Assembly: GCF_030386795.1 (NCBI RefSeq)
Contig: NZ_JANUQM010000019.1
Coordinates: 62,001-126,000, forward strand
Direction: 5' to 3'
Length of the DNA stretch: 64,000 bases
Source: Streptomyces sp. S.PNR 29
GTDB taxonomy: Bacteria > Actinomycetota > Actinomycetes > Streptomycetales > Streptomycetaceae
The position numbers were made by a program, and so were the translations under genes. Positions 42,533 through 51,236 of the stretch are shown one piece after another. Each line of letters begins with the position of its first letter. The stretch's first letter is position 1. The notes beneath the pieces were generated by a model, which was not told the origin of the DNA, did no database searches, and worked only from the letters and a program-made list of their open reading frames with translations.

Positions 42533-44170
42533 ATGCGCATCCTTGGTATCAACGCCCTGTTCCACGACCCGGCCGCCGCCCTCGTCGTCGACGGCAGGAC
42601 CGTTGCGGCCGCCGAGGAGGAGCGTTTCAGCCGCCGCAAGCACGGCAAGCGTCCGGTGCCCTTCTCCGCGTGGGAGCTGCCCGAACAATCCGCCCGCTGG
42701 TGCTTGGAGCACGCAGGGCTACGGCCTCAGGAGCTCGATGCCGTCACCTACTCCTTCGACCCGACGCTCGCCCGGCCCGCCCAGGAGATGGGCCTGAACG
42801 ACCCCTGGGACCCGCTGCGCCTGGACTACGCCCGCCGCGCCCCGGAGTTCCTGGCCGAGGCGCTGCCCGGGCTCGATCCCGACCAGGTCGTCTTCGTCCC
42901 CCACCACGTGGCGCACGCCGCCTCCGCGGGACCCGCCTCGCCGCACCCCGACAGCGCCGTGCTGGTCCTCGACGGCCGCGGCGAGGCCGCCTCGCACCTG
43001 GCCGGACGCTTCCGCGACGGCAAGCTCGACACCCTCGCCGCGCAGGCCCTGCCCGACTCGCTCGGCCTGGTCTACGAGGAGCTCACCGAGCACCTCGGCT
43101 TCCTGCGCAGCAGCGACGAGTACAAGGTGATGGCCCTCGCCTCCTACGGCAAGCCCCGCTTCCTGCCCCAGCTGCGCCAGTACGTCCACTCCACCGGCGA
43201 CGGCGGCTTCCGTGCCCACGGCGTCGACTGGGCCGCCCTCGCCCCGCCCCGAGCCAAGGGCGAACCGTGGACGCAGGAGCACGCCGACCTGGCCGCCAGC
43301 ACGCAGACCGTGCTGGAGGAGGTCCTGCTCGACCTCGTGCACTGGCTGCACGGCGAGGCCGGCGGCGAGGCGCTCACCATGGCGGGCGGCGTCGCCCTCA
43401 ACTGCGTCGCCAACTCCAGGATCGCCGCGAGCGGCCCCTACCGGCACGTCTGGGTGCAGCCCGCCGCCGGAGACGCCGGAACCGCCCTCGGCGGGGCCCT
43501 GTACCTGGCCGGGCAGGAGGAGAGCCCGCAGCCCATGCCCGGTGCCGACCTCGGCCGCGGCTGGAGCGACGAGGAACTGCGGGACTGGCTCGACACCGCC
43601 GCGATCCCGTACGAGAAGCCCGACGACATCGCGGAGACCGTCGCCGAGGAACTCGCCCGGGACGGGGTCGTCGCCTGGTTCCAGGGCCGCAGCGAGTACG
43701 GGCCGCGCGCCCTCGGGCACCGCTCCCTGCTCGCCCACCCGGGCCGGGCGGAGAACCTGGAACGGCTCAACCACGTCAAGGGACGCGAGGAGTTCCGGCC
43801 GGTCGCGCCGATGGTCCTTGCCGACCGCGCCGCCGAGCTGTTCTCCGGCGGCCCGCTGCCCAGCCCGTACATGCTCTTCGTGCACGACGTGGCCGAGGAG
43901 TGGCGCGAGCGCATCCCGGCCGTCGTGCACGTCGACGGCACCGCCCGCATCCAGACCGTCGAGGAGCGCCGGGAACCGCTCGTCGCCCGCATGCTGCACG
44001 CCTTCGAACGGCGCACCGGGCTGCCGGTCGTGGTCAACACCAGCCTCAACACCGCCGGGCGGCCCATGGTCGACGACCCGCGCGACGCGCTGGAGTGCTT
44101 CGGCTCCGCACCGGTGGACCTGCTGGCGATCGGGCCGTACGCGGTCCGCCGGGGGAGGGCGTTCGGATGA
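42533..44170 (+). CDS. carbamoyltransferase (NodU/CmcH family)
   Basis: A 545-residue enzyme that moves a carbamoyl group from carbamoyl phosphate, via an adenylate, to a sugar hydroxyl. The N-terminal Kae1-like domain has GINALFHDPAAALVVDG, the metal-site His in VPHHVAHAAS and the SDEYKVMALASYG motif. The C-terminal domain has QGRSEYGPRALGHRSLLA and NTSLNTAGRPMV. It is the first gene of eleven overlapping genes. By context the product should carry a carbamoylated sugar. Confidence 0.92.
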   Translation: MRILGINALFHDPAAALVVDGRTVAAAEEERFSRRKHGKRPVPFSAWELPEQSARWCLEHAGLRPQELDAVTYSFDPTLARPAQEMGLNDPWDPLRLDYARRAPEFLAEALPGLDPDQVVFVPHHVAHAASAGPASPHPDSAVLVLDGRGEAASHLAGRFRDGKLDTLAAQALPDSLGLVYEELTEHLGFLRSSDEYKVMALASYGKPRFLPQLRQYVHSTGDGGFRAHGVDWAALAPPRAKGEPWTQEHADLAASTQTVLEEVLLDLVHWLHGEAGGEALTMAGGVALNCVANSRIAASGPYRHVWVQPAAGDAGTALGGALYLAGQEESPQPMPGADLGRGWSDEELRDWLDTAAIPYEKPDDIAETVAEELARDGVVAWFQGRSEYGPRALGHRSLLAHPGRAENLERLNHVKGREEFRPVAPMVLADRAAELFSGGPLPSPYMLFVHDVAEEWRERIPAVVHVDGTARIQTVEERREPLVARMLHAFERRTGLPVVVNTSLNTAGRPMVDDPRDALECFGSAPVDLLAIGPYAVRRGRAFG

Positions 44171-45171
44171 CCGCGTACGCCGTCGTGATCCCCACCCTGG
44201 CCCGCGACACGCTGGCCGACTGCCTCGCCGCGCTGGCCGCCGCGACCGGGCCGCGCCCCGAGGAGATCGTCCTCGTCGACGACCGGCCCGACCCCGACGC
44301 CGACCCGGGGCAGCTGGACCATCCGTTGAGCGTCCTGGGCGACCTGCGGGAGAGCACCCTCGTGCTGCGCAGCGGCGGCCGGGGGCCCGCGGCCGCCCGC
44401 AACACCGGGATGCGCGCGGTCGGCTCGCCGTGGATCGCGTTCCTCGACGACGACGTCCAGGTCGGGCCCCACTGGTGCGACCAGCTGGCCCAGGACCTCG
44501 CCGAGGCGGCCCCCGACACCGCCGGTGTGCAGGGGGTGATCGCCGTCCCGCTGCCGGGCGAGCGCCGCCCCACCGACTGGGAACGCGGTACGGCCGGCCT
44601 CGCCAAGGCGCGCTGGATCACCGCCGACATGGCCTACCGCACCGACGCGGTCAAGCAGGTCGGCGGCTTCGACGAACGCTTCAAGCGGGCCTTCCGCGAG
44701 GACGCCGACATCGCGCTGCGCCTCCTCGACGCCGGCTGGCGCATCCAGCGGGGCCGCCGCACGACCCGGCATCCCGTGCGGCCCGCCTCCCGCTGGGTGT
44801 CCCTCAAGCAGCAGCGCGGCAACGCCGACGACGCCCTCATGCGGCGCCTGCACGGCCCCGACTGGTGGCACAAGGCGGTCGCGCCGCGTGGCCGCATCCG
44901 CAGCCACGTCGCCATCACGGCCGCCGGAGCCGCCGCGGCCACCCTCGCGGCCACCGGTCACCCCAGGGCGGCCGCGGCCGCCGGGCTCGGCTGGGCGGCC
45001 GGCACCGGCGAGTTCGCCTGGGCCCGCATCGCCCCCGGGCCGCGCACCCGGTACGAGGTCACGACCATGCTGGTGACCAGCGTGCTCATACCGCCCGCCG
45101 CGACCTGGCACCGGCTGATCGGACTGTGGCGGCACCGGGGCGCCGGCGCATGGCGGGAGGTGGCCGCATGA
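44167..45171 (+). CDS. glycosyltransferase family 2 with C-terminal membrane segments
   Basis: A 334-residue GT-A enzyme. The nucleotide site is seen in VVIPTLARDTLADCLAAL and IVLVDDRPD, and the DxD in WIAFLDDDVQVGP. FREDADIALRLLDAGW is the acceptor/base region. Two hydrophobic stretches lie at about 245-275 and 295-320, so it is probably membrane-bound. ATGA overlap with the carbamoyltransferase gene. Confidence 0.88.
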   Translation: MTAYAVVIPTLARDTLADCLAALAAATGPRPEEIVLVDDRPDPDADPGQLDHPLSVLGDLRESTLVLRSGGRGPAAARNTGMRAVGSPWIAFLDDDVQVGPHWCDQLAQDLAEAAPDTAGVQGVIAVPLPGERRPTDWERGTAGLAKARWITADMAYRTDAVKQVGGFDERFKRAFREDADIALRLLDAGWRIQRGRRTTRHPVRPASRWVSLKQQRGNADDALMRRLHGPDWWHKAVAPRGRIRSHVAITAAGAAAATLAATGHPRAAAAAGLGWAAGTGEFAWARIAPGPRTRYEVTTMLVTSVLIPPAATWHRLIGLWRHRGAGAWREVAA

Positions 45172-46121
45172 GCCCGGTCAAGGCCGTCCTGTTCGACCGT
45201 GACGGGACCCTCGTCGAGGACGTCCCCTACAACGGCGACCCCGAGCGCGTGCGGCCCGTCGAGGGCGCCCGCGAGGCGCTCGGCCTGCTGCGCGCGCACG
45301 GCATCCGCACCGGAGTCGTCACCAACCAGTCGGGCGTCGCGCGCGGACTGATCACCGACGCCGACGTCCGCGCGGTCAACCGGCGCATCGACGATCTGCT
45401 CGGCCCGTTCGACGTGTGGGGTGTCTGCCCGCACGGCCCCGACGACGGCTGCCACTGCCGCAAGCCCCAGCCCGGGCTGGTGCTGTGGGCGGCGGGCCGG
45501 ATCTGCACGCCGCCCGAGGACTGCGTGGTGATCGGCGACATCGGCGCCGACGTCGAGGCCGCCCGCCGGGCCGGAGCCCACGGCATCCTCGTCCCCACCC
45601 CCGTGACCCGGCCCGAGGAGACGGCGAACGCCGACCATGTGGCGCCGGACCTCCTGACCGCCGTACGCGCGGTGCTCAACGGGCCACCACAAGGACGGGT
45701 CCTGGCGGACGAACGCCCGATCGAGTCCGCCTTCGAACCGCCCTCCGACACGGGCCCGAACCCGTCCACCGCGCATTCTGGCGGGCGTGAGTCTGCCGTC
45801 GAGCCCGGTGGGCGGGCGTCTGCCGCGGATCCTGGTGGGCGTGAGTCCGCCGTCGAGCCCGGCGGGCGGGAGTCCGCTGCCGGCCCTGGTGGGCGTGAGT
45901 CCGGTGCCGTGCCGTGGGGGCGTGAGTCTGCCGTCGAGCCCGGTGGGCCTGAGGCCGCCGGAGGCCCCGGTGGACGTGAGGCCGCCGGAGGCCCCGGTGG
46001 GCGTGAGGCCGGGGCCGGGGCGTGGGGGCGTGAGGCTGCCGGCGACACCGTTGAGCGGGCGTCCGCCGGTGATCCGAGCCGGCGTGCCTCTGCCGTCGAC
46101 ACCCGTGGGAGGACGCGGTGA
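45168..46121 (+). CDS. gmhB: HAD-IIIA phosphatase (GmhB-like) with nonapeptide-repeat tail
   Basis: A 317-residue protein. Residues 1-180 form a HAD phosphatase: FDRDGTLVED with the nucleophile Asp, VVTNQSGVARG, the zinc loop CPHGPDDGCHCRKPQPG, and VVIGDIGADVEAA. This matches D-glycero-D-manno-heptose 1,7-bisphosphate 7-phosphatase. Residues 206-313 are twelve tandem nonapeptides (consensus GRESAVEPG) not found in ordinary GmhB. It overlaps both neighbours by four bases; GGGAGG within the tail's end is the ribosome binding site of the next gene. Confidence 0.82.
   Translation: MSPVKAVLFDRDGTLVEDVPYNGDPERVRPVEGAREALGLLRAHGIRTGVVTNQSGVARGLITDADVRAVNRRIDDLLGPFDVWGVCPHGPDDGCHCRKPQPGLVLWAAGRICTPPEDCVVIGDIGADVEAARRAGAHGILVPTPVTRPEETANADHVAPDLLTAVRAVLNGPPQGRVLADERPIESAFEPPSDTGPNPSTAHSGGRESAVEPGGRASAADPGGRESAVEPGGRESAAGPGGRESGAVPWGRESAVEPGGPEAAGGPGGREAAGGPGGREAGAGAWGREAAGDTVERASAGDPSRRASAVDTRGRTR
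45783..46106 (+). repeat. coding minisatellite: twelve 27-bp units (nonapeptide repeat)
   Basis: Exactly 324 bp divides into twelve 27-bp units encoding variants of GRESAVEPG, such as GRASAADPG, GRESAAGPG and GREAAGGPG. Units 1, 3 and 6 encode the same nonapeptide. The last three are most diverged. The sequence is open in several frames because of its periodicity. Confidence 0.85.
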
Positions 46122-47107
46122 AAGCACTGGTCACCCGTCTCGACAGCTTCGGCGACGTGTTGCTCGCCGGGCCCGCCGTGCGTGCCGTCGCGGCGCGGGC
46201 CGACCACGTCACCCTGCTGTGCGGGCCACGCGGGGCGCCCGCCGCGCGGCTGTTGCCCGGCGTGGACGACATCCTCGTCTGGGACGCCCCATGGGTCGGC
46301 TTCGAGCCGCCCGACGTGGACCGTGAGGAGACCGACCGGCTCGTCGACGCCATCGACGCCGACACCGCGCTGATCCTGACCTCCTTCCACCAGTCCCCGC
46401 TGCCCACCGCCCTGCTGCTGCGCCTGGCCGGCGTCGGCCGCATCGCCGCGGACAGCGAGGACTACCCGGGTTCCCTGCTCGACCTGCGGCACCACCGCGC
46501 CCCGCACGCGCACGAGGCGGAGGCCGCGCTCGACCTCGCCGAGGCCGCCGGGTTCCCCCGGCCGGACGACGGCCGGCTGCGCGTGCTGCCGCCGCCCGCC
46601 ACCAGCGACCTCACCGGCCCCGAGCCGTACGTCGTGCTGCACCCCGGCGCCAGCGTCCCGGCCCGCGCCTGGAGCCCCGAACACAGCGCGGAGGCGGTAC
46701 GCGAACTGACCGGAGCCGGGCACCGGGTCGTGGTCACCGGCGGCCCGGACGAGCGCGACCTGACCGCGTACGCCGCCGGCGCGCACGGCCTCGACCTCGG
46801 CGGCCGCACCGGCGCCCGGGAACTGGCCGGCGTCCTCGCCGGCGCCGCCGCCGTCGTCACCGGCAACACCGCCCCCGCCCACCTCGCCGCGGCCGTCGGC
46901 ACACCGGTCGTCTCGCTCTTCGCGCCGGTCGTGCCCGCCGAGCGCTGGCGGCCGTACGGCGTCCCGTACGTCCTGCTCGGCGACCAGGACGCGCCGTGCG
47001 CCGGCAGCAGGGCGCGGACCTGTCCCGTCCCCGGCCATCCGTGCCTGAACACCGTGACCGCCACCGATGTGGTCACCGCCGTCGAGAAGCTCCTGGGGGA
47101 GGCATGA
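46118..47107 (+). CDS. glycosyltransferase family 9 (ADP-heptosyltransferase-like)
   Basis: A 329-residue GT-B enzyme. The N-terminus LVTRLDSFGDVLLAGPAVRAV and the donor-site motifs VVLHPGASVPARAW, VVTGGPDERDL and VTGNTAPAHLAAAVGTPVVSLF are those of WaaC/WaaF/RfaF heptosyltransferases. GTG at 46118 forms a GTGA overlap with the GmhB stop. It most likely transfers heptose from the ADP-heptose made by this locus to a surface glycan or lipid. Confidence 0.9.
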   Translation: MKALVTRLDSFGDVLLAGPAVRAVAARADHVTLLCGPRGAPAARLLPGVDDILVWDAPWVGFEPPDVDREETDRLVDAIDADTALILTSFHQSPLPTALLLRLAGVGRIAADSEDYPGSLLDLRHHRAPHAHEAEAALDLAEAAGFPRPDDGRLRVLPPPATSDLTGPEPYVVLHPGASVPARAWSPEHSAEAVRELTGAGHRVVVTGGPDERDLTAYAAGAHGLDLGGRTGARELAGVLAGAAAVVTGNTAPAHLAAAVGTPVVSLFAPVVPAERWRPYGVPYVLLGDQDAPCAGSRARTCPVPGHPCLNTVTATDVVTAVEKLLGEA

Positions 47108-48054
47108 GGATCCTGATCTGGCACGTGCACGGGTCGTGGACCACGGCCTTCGTGCAGGGCCCGCACACCTACATCGTCCCGGTCACCCCCGACCGCGGCC
47201 CCGACGGCCTCGGCCGCGCCCGCACGTGGGACTGGCCCGACTCCGTCGTCGAGGTGCCGCCGGAGCGGCTGCGGGACGAGGACATCGACGTCGTCGTCCT
47301 CCAGCGCCCGCACGAACTGCCCCTGGTCGACGAGTGGCTGGGCCGCCGCCCGCCGCTGGTGTACCTGGAGCACAACGCCCCGCACGGCAACGTGCCCGAC
47401 ACCCGCCACCCGGCCGCCGACATCCCCGGCGCGACCCTCGTCCACGTCACCCACTTCAACCGTCTGATGTGGGACGCCGGTTCCACCCCGGCCACCGTCA
47501 TCGAGCACGGCATCGTCGACCCCGGGCACCGGTGGACCGGCGAGCTGGACCGGGCCGCGGTGGTCGTCAACGAGCCGGTGCGGCGCGGCCGTACCACCGG
47601 CACCGACCTGCTGCCCGAGTTCGCCCGGACCGCCCCGCTCGACGTCTTCGGCATGGGCACCAAGGGCCTCGCCGACCACATCGGCGTGCCCGGCGACCGC
47701 CTGCGCTCCCACGACCTCGCGCAGAGCGAACTGCACGCGGAGATGGCCCGACGGCGTGTGTACGTCCACCCCGTCCGCTGGACCTCCCTCGGCCTGTCCC
47801 TGCTGGAGGCCATGCACCTGGGCATGCCGGTGGTCGCCCTGGCCACCACCGAGGTCACCGAGGCGGTGCCGGCCGGCGCCGGCGTCGTCTCCAACCGGAT
47901 CGACGTACTGACCGACGCCGTACGGGACTTCCTGGCCGATCCGCTGCGCGCGCGCATGATCGGCGACGGGGCACGTGCGGCGGCCCTCGCCCGCTACGGG
48001 CTGCCCCGCTTCCTGGACGACTGGGAGCGGCTGCTGAAGGAGGTGACCCGATGA
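47104..48054 (+). CDS. glycosyltransferase (GT4-like, GT-B fold)
   Basis: A 316-residue protein with a Rossmann N-terminus (RILIWHVHGSWTTAFVQG), an EHNAPHGN motif and a C-terminal donor domain with HPVRWTSLGLSLLEAMHLGMPVVAL, the GT4 E-x7-E region. ATGA overlap on both sides. Specificity unknown. Confidence 0.82.
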   Translation: MRILIWHVHGSWTTAFVQGPHTYIVPVTPDRGPDGLGRARTWDWPDSVVEVPPERLRDEDIDVVVLQRPHELPLVDEWLGRRPPLVYLEHNAPHGNVPDTRHPAADIPGATLVHVTHFNRLMWDAGSTPATVIEHGIVDPGHRWTGELDRAAVVVNEPVRRGRTTGTDLLPEFARTAPLDVFGMGTKGLADHIGVPGDRLRSHDLAQSELHAEMARRRVYVHPVRWTSLGLSLLEAMHLGMPVVALATTEVTEAVPAGAGVVSNRIDVLTDAVRDFLADPLRARMIGDGARAAALARYGLPRFLDDWERLLKEVTR

Positions 48055-49268
48055 GGATCGCCATGGTGTCCGAGCACGCGAGCCCCCTCGCAGCGCTCGG
48101 CGGCGTCGACGCCGGCGGCCAGAACGTGTACGTGGCCCGCCTCACCGAGGAGTTGGCGAAACGCGGCCACGACGTCACGGTCTACACCCGCCGTGACGAC
48201 GCCGGCCTGCCCGACCGGGTCCCGCTGCCGGGCGGCGCCGTCGTCGAGCACGTGCCGGCCGGACCGGCGGAAGCGGTCCCCAAGGACGAGCTGTTCCCGT
48301 ACATGCCCGGCTTCGGCGCCCACCTGGCGCGCGCCTGGAGCCGGGAGCGGCCCGACGTGGTGCACGCCCACTTCTGGATGTCCGGCATGGCCTCCCAGAT
48401 CGGCGCCGGCCGGTACGGCATACCGGTCGTGCAGACGTTCCACGCCCTCGGCACCGTCAAGCGGCGCCACCAGGGCCGGCGGGACACCAGCCCGTACGAA
48501 CGCATCGGCATCGAGCGGCAGATCGGCCGCACCTGTGAACGCGTACTGGCGACCTGCACCGACGAGGTGCACGAACTGGCCGACATGGGCGTTCCCGCAC
48601 GGCAGGTGTCCGTGGTGCCGTGCGGCGTCGACGCCGCGCACTTCCACCCCGGGGTGGACACCGATGGGACGCCCGCACGACGGCAGCGGCACCGGCTGCT
48701 CGCCTGCGGCAGGCTGGTCCGCCGCAAGGGCTACGACCAGGCCATCCAGGCGCTGGCCCACATCCCCCACACCGAACTCGTCATCGCGGGCGGTCCGTCG
48801 GCCGACCAGGTGGCCGCCGACCCCGAGGCACAGCGCCTGACGCGGCTCGCGGAGCGCACCGGCGTCGCCGACCGGGTGCGGCTGCTCGGCGCGGTCGATC
48901 CGGGCGACATGCCCGCGCTCATCCGCAGCTCGGACCTCGTGCTGTGCACCCCGGTCTACGAGCCGTTCGGCATCGTGCCGCTGGAGGCGATGGCGTGCGG
49001 CGTGCCCGTCGTCGCCACCGACGTCGGCGGCCACCGCGACACCGTCGCCGAGGGCACCACCGGCCGGCTCGTGACGCCGCAGGACCCCGCGGCGATCGCG
49101 GACGCCGCGCACGAACTCCTCACCCACGACCGGATGCGCAGCCGCTACGGCAGGGCCGGCCGCGAGCGCGTCCTGAACCTCTACACCTGGCGGCGCGTCG
49201 CGGACGGCGCGGAAGAGGTGTACCGCCTGGTCCTCGCCCGGCACGAACAGCGCAAGGAGGTGGCGTGA
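48051..49268 (+). CDS. glycosyltransferase family 4
   Basis: A 405-residue retaining GT-B enzyme. The N-terminal GGVDAGGQNVYVARLTEEL loop and ERPDVVHAHFWMSG resemble sucrose-synthase/MshA-like members. The donor site has CGRLVRRKGYDQAI and VYEPFGIVPLEAMACGVPVVA with the two Glu. It ends in a TGATG junction with gmhA. Probably builds the heptose-containing chain. Confidence 0.88.
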   Translation: MRIAMVSEHASPLAALGGVDAGGQNVYVARLTEELAKRGHDVTVYTRRDDAGLPDRVPLPGGAVVEHVPAGPAEAVPKDELFPYMPGFGAHLARAWSRERPDVVHAHFWMSGMASQIGAGRYGIPVVQTFHALGTVKRRHQGRRDTSPYERIGIERQIGRTCERVLATCTDEVHELADMGVPARQVSVVPCGVDAAHFHPGVDTDGTPARRQRHRLLACGRLVRRKGYDQAIQALAHIPHTELVIAGGPSADQVAADPEAQRLTRLAERTGVADRVRLLGAVDPGDMPALIRSSDLVLCTPVYEPFGIVPLEAMACGVPVVATDVGGHRDTVAEGTTGRLVTPQDPAAIADAAHELLTHDRMRSRYGRAGRERVLNLYTWRRVADGAEEVYRLVLARHEQRKEVA

Positions 49269-49876
49269 TGACCGTGCACCCGCCCGTCGTCGGACACTGC
49301 GACGAACTCCAGGACGCCCTCGGCGCGTTCCGCGCCTCGGCCCACGTCACCGAACGCTGGGGCGAGCAGCTCGCGGCCGTGCTCTGCGGCGGCGGCCGGC
49401 TGCTGGCCGCGGGCAACGGCGGCAGCGCGGCCCAGGCCCAGCACCTGACCGCCGAACTCGTCGGCCGGTACCGCACCGACCGGCCGCCGTTCTCCGCGAT
49501 CGCCCTGCACGCCGACACCTCCAGCACCACCGCCATCGCCAACGACTACGGCGTGGACGAGCTGTTCGCCCGACAGGTCCGTGCCCACGGCCGCCCCGGT
49601 GACGTGCTGATGCTGCTGTCCACCAGCGGCGCCAGCGCCAACCTGCTGTCCGCCGCCGACGCCGCCCGCGCGGCCGGCGTACGCGTGTGGGCGCTGACCG
49701 GACCGGCCCCCAACCCGCTCATGGCGGGCAGCGACGAGTCCCTCTGCGTGGAGGCGCCCACCGCGGCGACCGTCCAGGAACTGCACCTGGTGGCGGTGCA
49801 CATGGTGTGCGCGGCCTTCGACGCGGCACTGGAGCGGCGGGTGGACGGGTACGGAGGTGACCGCTCGCATGGCTGA
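49268..49876 (+). CDS. gmhA: sedoheptulose-7-phosphate isomerase (phosphoheptose isomerase)
   Basis: A 202-residue SIS-domain enzyme converting sedoheptulose 7-phosphate to D-glycero-D-manno-heptose 7-phosphate, the first step of ADP-heptose synthesis. Phosphate-binding loops are GNGGSAAQAQHL and STSGASANLL. AELVGRYRTDRP and the zinc/catalytic His in VQELHLVAVHMVC match GmhA. It overlaps the upstream GT4 stop by one base and the hldE start by eight. Confidence 0.9.
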   Translation: MTVHPPVVGHCDELQDALGAFRASAHVTERWGEQLAAVLCGGGRLLAAGNGGSAAQAQHLTAELVGRYRTDRPPFSAIALHADTSSTTAIANDYGVDELFARQVRAHGRPGDVLMLLSTSGASANLLSAADAARAAGVRVWALTGPAPNPLMAGSDESLCVEAPTAATVQELHLVAVHMVCAAFDAALERRVDGYGGDRSHG

Positions 49877-51236
49877 GAAGACGCCGCTGCTCGTGATCGG
49901 CGACGCGCTGCTGGACCGCGACCTGACCGGCAGCGCCGACCGGCTCGCGCCCGACGCGCCCGTGCCGGTCGTCTCCGAGTGCGCCGAACGCGTCCGGCCC
50001 GGCGGCGCGGCGCTCACCGCGTACCTCGCGGCCCGCGACGGCCGCGACGTGACGCTGGTCGCCGGGGTGGGCGACGACCCCGCGAGCCGCGAGCTGCGCC
50101 GCCTGCTCGAACCCTGGCTGACGTTGATCCCGCTTCCGCTGACCGGCGCGCTGCCGGAGAAGACCCGTGTCCTGGCGCAGGACAGCCCCGTCGTCCGCCT
50201 GGACCGCGGCGGCGGCCGCGCCCGGGAGGCCACCGCCGAGGCCCGCGCGGCGATCCGCGACGCGCCCGCCGTGCTGGTCTCCGACTACGGCCGCGGCGCC
50301 GCGGCCGTCCTCCGGGACGTCCTCGCCGAACGCCCGCCCCTGGTCTGGGATCCGCATCCGCGCGGAGGCCCGCCCGTGCCGGGCACCCGGCTGGTCACGC
50401 CCGCCGAGAAGGAGGCCCACGGCTTCGCCGCGAGGGAGGACGGGCCGTCGCAGGGCCTGCGCGCCGCCGCGCACGACGCCGCCGCCCTCGTACGGCAGTG
50501 GCGGGCGGCGGCGGTCGCCGTGACCCTCGGCGCCCGCGGCGCCCTCCTCTCCTATGGGGAGCACCCGCTGCTCGTCCCCGCGCCCGCCTCCCACCGCGGC
50601 GACTCCTGCGGAGCCGGGGACCGGTTCGCCGCGACGGCGGCCGGGCTGCTCGCGGACGGCACGCTGGTCGGGGAGGCCGTCGAAGGGGCCGTGGGCGCCG
50701 CGACCGCGTTCGTCGCCGCCGGCGGAGCCGGAGCCCTGCCCCGCGCCGACTCCCGGCCCACGGCACCGCCGCCCGACACGGACGACCCGTACGCCCTGGC
50801 CGCCCGCGTCCGCGCCGCGCACGGCACCGTCGTCGCCGCGGGCGGCTGCTTCGACCTGCTGCACGCCGGTCACGTCGGCCTCCTCCAGGCCGCCCGCCGC
50901 CTCGGCGACTGCCTCGTCGTCTGCGTCAACTCCGACGCGTCGGTACGGCGCCGCAAGGGCGACGGCCGCCCGGTCAACCCGCTCGCCGACCGCGTCCGCG
51001 TCCTGCGCGCCCTCGCCTGCGTCGACGCCGTCGCCGTCTTCGACGAGGACACCCCCGAACGCCTCCTCGCCGACCTGCGCCCCGACGTCTGGGTCAAGGG
51101 CGGCGACTACGCGGGCGCCGACCTCCCGGAGGCGGAACTCCTCCAGGAGTGGGGCGGCCAGGCGGTCCTGCTGCCGTACCTGGACGGCCGCTCGTCGACG
51201 GCACTGATGGCACGGGCGGCCGAGGGGGTGCGATGA
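49869..51236 (+). CDS. hldE: bifunctional heptose-7-phosphate kinase / heptose-1-phosphate adenylyltransferase
   Basis: A 455-residue two-domain enzyme. The N-terminal PfkB kinase (to about 300) has the catalytic GDSCGAGDRFAATAAG. The C-terminal nucleotidyltransferase (from about 320) has GGCFDLLHAGHVGLL with the HxGH site and WVKGGDY. It adds phosphate at C1 and, after GmhB acts, AMP from ATP. ATG at 49869 follows GGAGGTGA; an upstream in-frame GTG at 49857 is less well placed. With gmhA and gmhB-like genes in the same operon the pathway to ADP-D-glycero-D-manno-heptose is complete. Confidence 0.92.
   Translation: MAEKTPLLVIGDALLDRDLTGSADRLAPDAPVPVVSECAERVRPGGAALTAYLAARDGRDVTLVAGVGDDPASRELRRLLEPWLTLIPLPLTGALPEKTRVLAQDSPVVRLDRGGGRAREATAEARAAIRDAPAVLVSDYGRGAAAVLRDVLAERPPLVWDPHPRGGPPVPGTRLVTPAEKEAHGFAAREDGPSQGLRAAAHDAAALVRQWRAAAVAVTLGARGALLSYGEHPLLVPAPASHRGDSCGAGDRFAATAAGLLADGTLVGEAVEGAVGAATAFVAAGGAGALPRADSRPTAPPPDTDDPYALAARVRAAHGTVVAAGGCFDLLHAGHVGLLQAARRLGDCLVVCVNSDASVRRRKGDGRPVNPLADRVRVLRALACVDAVAVFDEDTPERLLADLRPDVWVKGGDYAGADLPEAELLQEWGGQAVLLPYLDGRSSTALMARAAEGVR

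Noticed and set aside
45783..46106. CRISPR array
   Set aside because: Units are contiguous 27-bp variants without spacers and are in frame within a protein.
45227..47038. 603-codon minus-strand frame across the nonapeptide repeat
   Set aside because: The 27-bp periodicity keeps several frames open; only the GmhB frame joins a real domain and has operon overlaps on both sides.
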